DNA from: Chitinophagales bacterium
GTDB taxonomy: Bacteria; Bacteroidota; Bacteroidia; Chitinophagales; CAIODY01
Direction: 5' to 3'
Length of the DNA stretch: 35,638 bases
NCBI GenBank assembly: GCA_026461075.1
Contig: JAPJNH010000033.1
Span: 1 to 35,638, forward strand
The notes under the pieces were generated by a model. It had not been told where the DNA came from and did not search any database. It saw nothing but the letters and a program-made list of their open reading frames with translations. Both the position numbers and the translations under genes were made by a program. Below, one piece after another: positions 26,203-33,497 of the stretch (position 1 is the stretch's first letter; every line of letters begins with the position of its first letter).

Positions 26203-27213
26203 ATGTATCAATCGCTCATTCGTCCGATTTTATTCAAATTTCCTGCTGAGAAAGCGCATCATTTAACCTTTGCAGGACTAAAACTTTTGTCTGCTATTCC
26301 TTTTGCTAAAAGCATTGCAAAGAGTGGTGTCCCTAAGGTTAAACCGACTGTGTTATTTGGTCTTGAGTTTCCAAACCCAATTGGTCTCGCAGCAGGCTTG
26401 GATAAGAATGCGTTATTGATTGATTCATGGGAAATGTTTGGTTTCGGATTTATTGAATTAGGAACCATTACACCGCTTGCGCAAGACGGGAATCCGCAGC
26501 CACGCTTATTCCGTATTCCGCAAGATAAGGCCTTGATCAACCGCATGGGATTCAATAATGATGGAATGTTGGTGATTGCAGAACGTCTCAAGAATCGTAG
26601 TTCTAAAATTATTGTAGGCGGTAATATTGGTAAGAATAAAGTAACGCCTAACGAAGAAGCGGCATCGGATTATGTGAAGTGCTTTAATACGCTTTATCCG
26701 TACGTGGATTATTTTGTGTTGAATGTGTCGTCGCCGAATACGCCAGGTTTGCGTGCTTTGCAGGAGAAAGAGCCTTTATTAGAACTCTTAAATGCTGTTC
26801 AGTCTGCCAATGCAAAGATGCCAAAAGCAAAACCGATTCTGTTGAAAATTGCTCCGGACCTTACGGAAGAAGCAATTTTAGAAATTGTAGAAATTTTGCA
26901 TGAGTCGAAATTGGATGGTGTGATTGCCACTAATACAACTATAGATCGAACTGCATTGACTGCTGATTCAAAGCAAGTGGAAGAAATTGGTGGAGGAGGG
27001 CTGAGCGGTGCTCCCTTAACCAAAAAATCTACCGAAGTGGTACGTCTATTGCGTAAACATACTTCGCTTCCAATCATTGCTTCCGGCGGTGTAATGACTG
27101 CGGATGACGCCATCGAAAAATTTAATGCCGGAGCAAATTTGGTGCAGTTGTATACTGGCTTTATTTATGAAGGTCCTTCACTAGTGAAACAAATTTTACG
27201 TCGCCTACCTTAA
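26203..27213 (+). CDS. pyrD: dihydroorotate dehydrogenase (quinone), class 2
   Basis: A 336-residue flavoprotein that oxidises dihydroorotate to orotate and passes electrons to membrane quinone. The N-terminal amphipathic membrane-binding extension (about 1-45, LIRPILFKFPAEKAHHLTF) identifies the quinone-dependent class. FMN-site sequence GLAAGLDKN is at 61-69, the catalytic serine is S177 in NVSSPNTPG, and TNTT and GGGLSG motifs follow. It shares the operon with pyrF, the last pathway enzyme. Its stop and the start of waaA overlap as TAATG, suggesting translational coupling. Confidence 0.96.
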   Translation: MYQSLIRPILFKFPAEKAHHLTFAGLKLLSAIPFAKSIAKSGVPKVKPTVLFGLEFPNPIGLAAGLDKNALLIDSWEMFGFGFIELGTITPLAQDGNPQPRLFRIPQDKALINRMGFNNDGMLVIAERLKNRSSKIIVGGNIGKNKVTPNEEAASDYVKCFNTLYPYVDYFVLNVSSPNTPGLRALQEKEPLLELLNAVQSANAKMPKAKPILLKIAPDLTEEAILEIVEILHESKLDGVIATNTTIDRTALTADSKQVEEIGGGGLSGAPLTKKSTEVVRLLRKHTSLPIIASGGVMTADDAIEKFNAGANLVQLYTGFIYEGPSLVKQILRRLP

Positions 27214-28454
27214 TGATTTTAAAATTCTATTCTTTATTCATTCATCTTTATGGATTACTCATCCGTATAGCGGCTTTTAAGCTGCCACAGGCGAAGCTTT
27301 GGGTAAAGGGTAGGGAAGAGTGGCGTACTAGATATGCGGCTGTTTTAAAGGATAATCAGCACGCTATATGGATTCATTGTGCCTCTTTAGGAGAGTTCGA
27401 ACAAGGTCGTCCGCTAATTGAAAAAATACGTTCTGAGTTTCCAGACAAGAAAATTGTGTTAAGTTTCTTTTCGCCTTCTGGCTATGAAATAAGAAAAGAC
27501 TATAATCAGGTGGATGCGGTTATCTACCTTCCATTAGATACCTTCCGTAATGCAAATGACTTTATTGAATTACTGAATCCTTCGTTAGCATTATTTGTGA
27601 AGTATGAGTTTTGGTTTAATTACTTAAGCGTTTTACATCAAAAGCAAATACCGGTTGTCTATTTTTCTACCATCTTCAGAGCGAATCATTTTTTACTAAA
27701 ATGGCCGGGTAATTCTCTGCTTCCTTTAATAGCCCGTTGTCATAATATTTTCGTCCAAGATGAAGATTCCTTAAATCGGTTAGTCGCAGTAGGCTTGAAT
27801 AATGTTTCCCAAGCTTCAGATACGCGATTTGATCGTGTATGGAATACAGCGATGCGCGCAGAAGATGATTCCGTTATTAAAGAATTTACGAAGAATAGAA
27901 AGTTACTGATGTTGGGAAGTACTTGGTTGCCCGACATCGAAGCATTACTGGAAGTGCTCCCTACATTTGATTTTAAGCAGTGGTGTATTGCCATCGCCCC
28001 ACATCATATCGATGAGGTGAGTTTAGAAGAATTGATGTGTCAGTTGGGTTTAGAAGAGGCGAAACAATATTATACCAACTTTGATAGAAGTAAGTCGACT
28101 AATATTTTGGTGATTAATACGATGGGACGACTTTCTGCTTTATATAAAATGGCGGACCTCGTTTTTGTGGGAGGAGGCTTTGGAAAGGCGGTTCATAATG
28201 TCTTAGAACCCGCTGTCTTTGCGAAGCCAATTGTTTGCGGGCCGCGTATTCAAAAGTTTAAAGAGGTGCTCGACCTTAAAAACGAAAATGGAATTGTTGT
28301 AATTCCTGAAACGAGTGATTTCAAAGGCGCGTGGAATACCTTATCTCAGGACGAAAGCCTTCGTAAGAAAATGGGGGAAACCAATTTTCTATATGTGAAA
28401 AGTCGATTGGGTGGGGCAGATACTATTTTTAACTATTTGCGTACCTTCTTCTAA
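27213..28454 (+). CDS. waaA: 3-deoxy-D-manno-octulosonic acid (Kdo) transferase
   Basis: A 413-residue GT30 glycosyltransferase that adds Kdo from CMP-Kdo to the lipid A precursor at the inner membrane. A hydrophobic N-terminal anchor (about 1-22) is followed by IWIHCASLGEFEQGRPL, whose E61 matches the catalytic glutamate of the family. The second Rossmann domain contains FVGGGFGKAVHNVLEPAVFAKP (about 317-338), the expected sugar-nucleotide site. It is the last gene of the pyrF operon. Its final 26 bases overlap the convergent minus-strand gene, and no terminator hairpin is evident between them. Confidence 0.95.
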   Translation: MILKFYSLFIHLYGLLIRIAAFKLPQAKLWVKGREEWRTRYAAVLKDNQHAIWIHCASLGEFEQGRPLIEKIRSEFPDKKIVLSFFSPSGYEIRKDYNQVDAVIYLPLDTFRNANDFIELLNPSLALFVKYEFWFNYLSVLHQKQIPVVYFSTIFRANHFLLKWPGNSLLPLIARCHNIFVQDEDSLNRLVAVGLNNVSQASDTRFDRVWNTAMRAEDDSVIKEFTKNRKLLMLGSTWLPDIEALLEVLPTFDFKQWCIAIAPHHIDEVSLEELMCQLGLEEAKQYYTNFDRSKSTNILVINTMGRLSALYKMADLVFVGGGFGKAVHNVLEPAVFAKPIVCGPRIQKFKEVLDLKNENGIVVIPETSDFKGAWNTLSQDESLRKKMGETNFLYVKSRLGGADTIFNYLRTFF

Positions 28455-29193
28455 GGTAAATTTCCAATTGCTCTAAAGTCTTATGGTTTTGTTCCCATTC
28501 AGAACGTTTATAGTTATTGTGTAAATGCTGAATGGCAGCATCTAAATTTGCGCAATGGTTTAGGTTGACAATCGCTTGATTGAATTTATTCGCGTCTCCG
28601 CCAAATAATTGGGCAATGAATAAGAATCGATCATTGGTGCCAATCGCCGATTTTAAATCGTTGATTGGCTTTAGTGTCAATTGCTCCGCTAAGTTATTGG
28701 GCTTGTTGTTGTACTGATCGTTGATTGAGTTTTGACTTGGATTATTATTGCTAGGAGTTGCTACGACTGTTTCTTTAACTACAGCTACTGGAGGCTCAAC
28801 CGGAGCGATGTTTGTGGGTGCTACTGTAGGTGCAACAACTTCTTCTTTTGCTAGTAGGACAGGTTCTGGAGCTACAGCTTCAGGGAGGTGATTTTCTACA
28901 GCAGGAATTACTTCTACCGAAGCCGGGATTTGTTCTTCCATCGTTACGACTTGTACCGTTTCGGGCTCGATAGATGCTATATTTTCAGCAGCCTCGACAA
29001 TTTCATTATTTAATTGCTCTTCTTCAATGGCTTCTTCTTCGCTCATTAATTCGATGGAATTAGTGAGGCGCGTCATTTCTTTGGCCAATTCGTCTCGCAT
29101 AACTTTAATCGAGTGCCATTGTTCTAATTGACGGGCTTCTAATAATTCTAATTTAGCCTCTAGTTGCTTTAAAAAAATGATTTGCTCTAGCAT
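28429..29193 (-). CDS. conserved hypothetical protein: coiled coil, disordered linker, C-terminal domain
   Basis: A 254-residue protein without a signal peptide. Residues 1-65 form a charged coiled coil. Residues 66-170 are low complexity, first rich in Glu, Val, Pro and Ala, then in Asn and Gln. Residues 175-254 form a compact helical domain beginning DLKSAIGTNDRFLFIAQLFGGD, a stretch I associate with Bacteroidota proteins of unknown function. The layout suggests a structural or scaffold protein. Its 3' end overlaps waaA tail to tail by 26 bases, and its start is divergent from tdk. Confidence 0.8.
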   Translation of the reverse strand: MLEQIIFLKQLEAKLELLEARQLEQWHSIKVMRDELAKEMTRLTNSIELMSEEEAIEEEQLNNEIVEAAENIASIEPETVQVVTMEEQIPASVEVIPAVENHLPEAVAPEPVLLAKEEVVAPTVAPTNIAPVEPPVAVVKETVVATPSNNNPSQNSINDQYNNKPNNLAEQLTLKPINDLKSAIGTNDRFLFIAQLFGGDANKFNQAIVNLNHCANLDAAIQHLHNNYKRSEWEQNHKTLEQLEIYLRRRYANS

Positions 29194-29198
29194 ACTTA

Positions 29199-29206
29199 CA
29201 AAACTA
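29199..29206 (-). promoter_or_regulatory. -7 promoter box for the coiled-coil protein gene
   Basis: On the minus strand TAGTTTTG is an exact TAnnTTTG match. A TTG 18 bases further upstream (29227-29225) could be the -33 box. The box ends five bases before the ATG, so the transcript would be nearly leaderless. Confidence 0.45.
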
Positions 29207-29232
29207 AGATAAAGCTGTAAATTGCAATTCTG

Positions 29233-29240
29233 TATTTTTG
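29233..29240 (+). promoter_or_regulatory. -7 promoter box for tdk
   Basis: TATTTTTG matches TAnnTTTG and lies 29 bases before the tdk ATG. No clear -33 TTTG was found at the usual distance. Confidence 0.45.
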
Positions 29241-29269
29241 AAAATTACTAGAAGTTATACCACATTATT

Positions 29270-29845
29270 ATGTTTATTGAACCTCAAATACCACACGAAC
29301 AGACAGGATGGATCGAAGTGATCTGTGGAAGTATGTTTTCTGGCAAAACGGAAGAATTAATTCGTCGTTTGAAACGCGTTAAAATTGCCAATCAACCCGT
29401 ACAGATATTTAAACCTAAATTAGATACACGTTATCATTCAGAGGATATCGTTTCGCATGACGATAATGCGATTAATTCTATTCCAATAACCCATTCAACG
29501 GATATGTTAGAATTGTCGAAGGGATTTAAGGTAGTTGGAGTGGATGAAGCGCAATTTTTTGATGAACATTTACCAGAAGTCTGTGATCAGTTGGCACTTC
29601 AGGGAATTCGCGTGATTATTGCCGGCTTGGATATGGATTATACAGGAAAGCCCTTTGGGATTATGCCTACTTTATTATCAAAAGCCGAATACGTTACGAA
29701 AGTTCATGCCATTTGCATGCGCTGTGGCAGTATCGCTAATTATAGCCATCGTATTGTAGGGGACGATTCTCCAATTCTTTTAGGCTCACAAAAACAATAT
29801 GAGCCCCTATGTCGTTCCTGTTTTGGTGCAATGCCTGAACATTAG
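29270..29845 (+). CDS. tdk: thymidine kinase (type II, TK1-like)
   Basis: A 191-residue salvage enzyme that phosphorylates thymidine with ATP. The P loop GSMFSGKT is at 20-27; the Walker B-like VGVDEAQFF carries the catalytic glutamate. The zinc-binding lasso has C149/C152 (CMRC) and C181/C184 (CRSC). Length and motifs match tetrameric TK1-type enzymes. The gene is transcribed alone from the divergent intergenic region, and the tRNA with its own promoter follows. Confidence 0.96.
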   Translation: MFIEPQIPHEQTGWIEVICGSMFSGKTEELIRRLKRVKIANQPVQIFKPKLDTRYHSEDIVSHDDNAINSIPITHSTDMLELSKGFKVVGVDEAQFFDEHLPEVCDQLALQGIRVIIAGLDMDYTGKPFGIMPTLLSKAEYVTKVHAICMRCGSIANYSHRIVGDDSPILLGSQKQYEPLCRSCFGAMPEH

Positions 29846-29846
29846 T

Positions 29847-29877
29847 TTTGAAAATTTCAAAAAGCTCATTATATTTG
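29847..29877 (+). promoter_or_regulatory. promoter of the tRNA gene
   Basis: TTTG (29847-29850) and TATATTTG (29870-29877) are separated by 19 bases, an exact Bacteroidota -33/-7 arrangement. Transcription would begin near 29884, about 30 bases before the mature tRNA. The -33 box lies just after the tdk stop. Confidence 0.7.
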
Positions 29878-29914
29878 CGTCCCGAAACAAAAGCAACCTT
29901 TGGTTTCGGCGTAC

Positions 29915-29988
29915 GGTGGGGTAGCTCAGTTGGTTAGAGCACAGGATTCATAACCCTGAGGTCACGAGTTCAACTCTCGTTCCCACTA
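29915..29988 (+). tRNA. tRNA with CAU anticodon, probably elongator tRNA-Met
   Basis: A 74-base cloverleaf. The acceptor stem GGTGGGG/TCCCACT has G-U pairs at both ends. The D arm is GCTCAGTTGGTTAGAGC, the anticodon loop TTCATAA has CAT at 29949-29951, and the T arm is ACGAG-TTCAACT-CTCGT. Discriminator base A at 29988 is followed by CAT, so a full CCA is not encoded. The anticodon stem lacks the three consecutive G-C pairs and the unpaired first position of an initiator tRNA. A tRNA-Ile decoding AUA (modified CAU) cannot be excluded without comparing identity elements. Confidence 0.92.
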
Positions 29989-29992
29989 CATC

Positions 29993-30028
29993 AAAAAGCC
30001 TCTTTGCTAGCGCAAGGAGGCTTTTTTT
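29993..30028 (+). terminator. intrinsic terminator after the tRNA
   Basis: The stem AGCCTCTTTGC (29997-30007) pairs with GCAAGGAGGCT (30012-30022) around a TAGC loop, with one G-T pair, and a seven-T run ends at 30028. The A-run at 29993-29997 lets it work in the other direction too, for the convergent GH3-type gene ending at 30049. Confidence 0.88.
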
Positions 30029-30048
30029 ATGGAGGCAATCAAACTTAC

Positions 30049-31584
30049 TTAGGAAACAAACGCTTTCCAGCGTTCCAACTGCGCTTTCTTCAGTACACGC
30101 GGGAATTTAATCTGTGCTCCGACACGACCTTCCTCTTCTAAGAATTCATTAAAACGTTTAACAGGAACTAATTCAATAAATACATCCTTTAATGCCGAAG
30201 TTCTTTCTGTAGCGTAATCATCATTCATCTCGCAAAGCTTCTGATCAAGAATCGATTTAATTTTTGTTCTATCCAATTGATTGATTTGCTCCTCTTCAAC
30301 TCCTAAATACCAACGATGTGCGAAATGGTCGCCATGTTCTTCCGAACATACGGTAAATTCATTAATGAGAAGGTTCAATTCGTCGCTCACTTGCTCTAAG
30401 CCTGTAACCATATTCTCTACACTCAAATGCTCTCCTGTAACACTCAAAAAGTGCTTTGTACGACCTGTAATGACAATTTCGGCTTCGTCCACATTCGTAA
30501 AACGAATGGTATCTCCAATTAAGTAACGCCAAGTGCCCGCACAAGTTGAAATAACGAGGGCATAGTCGATTCCTTCCTTTACTTGATCAATCAAGTAAGA
30601 ATACGCGTTTGGTAAAATATTGCCGTCTTCGTCAAAGTTCTTTTCATTGAAAGGGACGAATTCATAAAAGATCTCATTGTTCAATACCAAATTCATTGCC
30701 TTTTGATTCGGCCTCGTTTGATAAGCAAAAAAGCCTTCAGAAGCCAAATAACACTCCATCGTATGAACAGGCTTGCCGAATAGCTTTTCGAATGCCTTTT
30801 CATACGGCGCAAAAGCTACGCCACTGTAGATATAAAAATCTAGATTAGGCCAAACATCATGGATGGTCTTCACGCCATTATGCGCAATGATTTTCTCCAT
30901 GAGCAATTGCATCCAAGCGGGTACACCTACCACACATCCAATATCCCATTTAGCCGCATTTTCTACAATCTGATCCAATTTCTCTTCCCAATTACGCTGA
31001 TCGGAGATTTTCTTTCCAGGCTTATAATAACGTTCAAACCAAAACGGACGATGCTTTGCGTTGATGCCACTTAAGTCGCCTTCGTAATAAGTATGCTTGA
31101 AAGTAAGTTTAGTGCTTCCGCCCAAAAGTAAAGCGCCTTTCCAAAAAGTATCTGGATTTAAAGGGTAATTCGACATGCACGCAATTTGTCTTAACTGCGT
31201 TTTCTTAATGCTGCTCAGCATTTCTTTTGTAATGGGGATACGTTTGCTAGCACTCTCACTTGTTCCACTGCTCAAAGCAAAGTATTTTACTTTCCCTGGC
31301 CAACAGATATCCTCTCCTCCCTCTAAATTCTTATACCACCACTGTTTAAACAGGCTGTTATAATCGTGAATAGGAACTTTGGCACGAAAGGCCGTTAAGG
31401 CTCCATTCCTTTGTTTTAAAATTTCTTCGAATTGATAATGCTTACCAAATTCTGTGTTAGCGGCTTTTTTTAATAAGGTTCTTAGCTGCTTCCTTTGCTT
31501 TGCAATGGCGCTAGTACGCTTACCCGCATTAAAACGGGTGCTCAGTTGTAGTGCATTCTTGATAATGTTCCCAACAAGCTTCAT
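30049..31584 (-). CDS. GH3-family acyl-adenylate-forming ligase
   Basis: A 511-residue member of the GH3 family, known in plants for joining amino acids to acyl acids such as indole-acetate and jasmonate through an adenylate. Many Bacteroidota carry homologues of unknown substrate. The first ATP-binding motif is ALSSGTSESASKRIPIT at about 103-119; a YLASEGFFAY region (about 279-288) and YRLIGD-like WRYLIGDTIRF with TGRTKHFLS further on match the second and third motifs. The N-terminal fold also fits. The gene starts 16 bases after the stop of the dioxygenase gene, so the two are probably co-transcribed. The substrate cannot be read from the sequence. Confidence 0.88.
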   Translation of the reverse strand: MKLVGNIIKNALQLSTRFNAGKRTSAIAKQRKQLRTLLKKAANTEFGKHYQFEEILKQRNGALTAFRAKVPIHDYNSLFKQWWYKNLEGGEDICWPGKVKYFALSSGTSESASKRIPITKEMLSSIKKTQLRQIACMSNYPLNPDTFWKGALLLGGSTKLTFKHTYYEGDLSGINAKHRPFWFERYYKPGKKISDQRNWEEKLDQIVENAAKWDIGCVVGVPAWMQLLMEKIIAHNGVKTIHDVWPNLDFYIYSGVAFAPYEKAFEKLFGKPVHTMECYLASEGFFAYQTRPNQKAMNLVLNNEIFYEFVPFNEKNFDEDGNILPNAYSYLIDQVKEGIDYALVISTCAGTWRYLIGDTIRFTNVDEAEIVITGRTKHFLSVTGEHLSVENMVTGLEQVSDELNLLINEFTVCSEEHGDHFAHRWYLGVEEEQINQLDRTKIKSILDQKLCEMNDDYATERTSALKDVFIELVPVKRFNEFLEEEGRVGAQIKFPRVLKKAQLERWKAFVS

Positions 31585-31600
31585 CTATTCATTTCTTTAT

Positions 31601-32518
31601 TTAGTCAATTACAAACTTACCCCAATTCTCTTTTTCCTCATCCGACCAAACCATTGGGAAGAAACATCTTTTTTGATAGCTCGGATGAAGATATTTTTGC
31701 CAATCACTCATTCCTGTGCTTGCGGTCTTATGACCAGCAGCCATTAAATAGGTTTCGGCAGTCATCAAATGACTTAAAGGCCATTTAACGTTGAATAAAT
31801 AATCTAACTTACGAAGAGCGTGCTTCAATGCCTCTGGTAATTCCTTGTCCTTTAATTGCGCAAAAAGGTTTTTACCTTGTAAGCGTTCGCCTTCTTTAAT
31901 TAAGGAGTCAAGGTATTTTTCTTCGAAGAATTTGAGCATTAAGCTGCGTTCTCCTGTCTTGTGATTTTTACCGGCATCTTGCCAATAGACAAATTTTAAT
32001 TTCGTCGCAACATCCGCTCCGTTAGGGACATTCGGCTTCATTTCCGGACGAATCAAATTGTCCAATTCAGTGCAATAAAGCTCAATATATCTAAACGAAA
32101 CCGCTTGGAACCCACTGGCAGGGGCTAGTGATAAACGGAATTCATTGTATTGCTGATAATCCATCCCACGTGACATCACTGCAAATGAATTATCTAAGAT
32201 TTCCGCATAGCGATTGATACGTTCAATTTTGCCTGTAATATCAGAAAGTGAAGCCTCTCTGCCTGATTCTACATCCACTACTTGTTTTAATTCATGTGAA
32301 ATTAATCCGAGTAATAGCTCACTTATTTGGTGATACACGATGAAAATATACTCATCTGGGTAATCAGTTTTAGGGCGTTGCAAAGACATTAAAGTCTCCA
32401 ATTGAATATAATCCCAATAAGTAAGCGGCTTGCTATGGTATAGTCCTTTTAAAAATGTATTCGGATCGTGGTGAAGCGCTTTGTATTTGGCCTCGATAAG
32501 GCTGATAATATCTTGCAT
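31601..32518 (-). CDS. tryptophan 2,3-dioxygenase family heme protein
   Basis: A 305-residue all-helical protein resembling tryptophan 2,3-dioxygenase, which opens the indole ring of tryptophan to N-formylkynurenine. Counting from the ATG at 32518, H63 (VYHQISEL) corresponds to the active-site histidine, R128 (FRLSLAPASGFQ) to the carboxylate-binding arginine, and H250 (WPLSHLMTAE) to the proximal heme ligand; spacing between them agrees with known bacterial enzymes. The GTGGSSG loop is altered to KTASTGMS. A TTG at 32527 could add three residues. No kynureninase or formamidase gene is visible. The GH3-type gene follows after 16 bases. Because the loop is divergent, a related indole substrate is possible. 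Confidence 0.85.
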   Translation of the reverse strand: MQDIISLIEAKYKALHHDPNTFLKGLYHSKPLTYWDYIQLETLMSLQRPKTDYPDEYIFIVYHQISELLLGLISHELKQVVDVESGREASLSDITGKIERINRYAEILDNSFAVMSRGMDYQQYNEFRLSLAPASGFQAVSFRYIELYCTELDNLIRPEMKPNVPNGADVATKLKFVYWQDAGKNHKTGERSLMLKFFEEKYLDSLIKEGERLQGKNLFAQLKDKELPEALKHALRKLDYLFNVKWPLSHLMTAETYLMAAGHKTASTGMSDWQKYLHPSYQKRCFFPMVWSDEEKENWGKFVID

Positions 32519-32637
32519 GTCTGACAATTCAGATTATAAAGATACGTAATTAAGCTGTTTTAGAGGATAAAAATTTATACGCAATACATGCAGCTTTTAG
32601 ACGATTGAACTAGGCGGATTTAAAAAGGTTGGAATGA

Positions 32638-33432
32638 TTAATTTAAAGCAGTTTTTTGCAAAGTAATGCTAATGTCATGACCTTCTAAAATGTCAAATAA
32701 CTTTGCGAAGTTATTATACTTAAAGCCAAGCACTAGGAAGTCAAATTCGTTGTAAATCGCGAAAGGAGAGTAGATGCCGGTGTTATCACCAGGATGAGAT
32801 GATATCTTATTGATGTTACTCGTTCCTCCGAAGGAAATCAGTATCCGTTCATCCTTGAAAATGCTTTCAACATGGGAGCGATGAATATTCGTAATAGCAT
32901 TCCCTGCATCATCTGTATAATATACCTGACCGCGAACCAGACCTTGTTTTTTAAACACGGTTAAAAAGTCCTTTTGAATTAAGGTGTATTCAGGATAAGC
33001 GATACTCTCCCAATTGTTGGAGTTGTGAATATTATTCAAGAAATTGTGTAAATCCAAGTGCCAATCCATGTTCCAGCGATCATTGATTTTTTTTGCTTTA
33101 TAGGATCTTCCTTGAAAGATCGCCGCAAACACACCATTATCTGGTCCAATAAAGTAATGTTGGCCAAACTCCGCAATGATTAGAGGATTATTCTCTGTTG
33201 AAAAAATATCATTGATGAAGAAATGTAAGGAACCTGGCGGAAGGGTGGTAAATAGGTTTTCTAGAATATACTTTCCTTCCAAAGGTTTGCCTGGCTTCAC
33301 GGAATGACTAAAGTCAATAATATTGCTTTTGCTGAAATGGCGAGCAATTAATGAACGCAAAAGTCCCACAGAAATATTGCGCAAACCGAAGTCTGTCGTC
33401 AGGCTAATAAATTGTGGTTGCAAAAGTGCCAA
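32638..33432 (-). CDS. SAM-hydroxide adenosyltransferase family protein (DUF62)
   Basis: A 264-residue protein of the family that contains SAM hydrolases and the SAM-dependent chlorinase and fluorinase. ISLTTDFGLR near the N terminus, IIDFSHSV and YFIGPDNGVF match the SAM-binding pattern. The usual VVDPGVGTxRR stretch is replaced by FINDIFSTENN, so the conserved Asp and Arg of the hydrolase triad are not in place. I believe Bacteroidota members often vary here. The start is TTG at 33432, and no ATG precedes the TTDFG motif. Transcription is divergent from phoH. A 119-base gap separates it from the dioxygenase gene, with no convincing promoter in it. Confidence 0.83.
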   Translation of the reverse strand: MALLQPQFISLTTDFGLRNISVGLLRSLIARHFSKSNIIDFSHSVKPGKPLEGKYILENLFTTLPPGSLHFFINDIFSTENNPLIIAEFGQHYFIGPDNGVFAAIFQGRSYKAKKINDRWNMDWHLDLHNFLNNIHNSNNWESIAYPEYTLIQKDFLTVFKKQGLVRGQVYYTDDAGNAITNIHRSHVESIFKDERILISFGGTSNINKISSHPGDNTGIYSPFAIYNEFDFLVLGFKYNNFAKLFDILEGHDISITLQKTALN

Positions 33433-33454
33433 GCTAGTAGTAGATTTATAACTA

Positions 33455-33462
33455 CAAATTTA
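33455..33462 (-). promoter_or_regulatory. -7 promoter box for the DUF62 gene
   Basis: On the minus strand TAAATTTG is an exact TAnnTTTG match, 22 bases before the TTG start at 33432. No clear -33 TTTG stands 19-20 bases upstream. Confidence 0.45.
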
Positions 33463-33497
33463 CGTTGTAATTCGTATATACTTTTAAATATTTCCCC

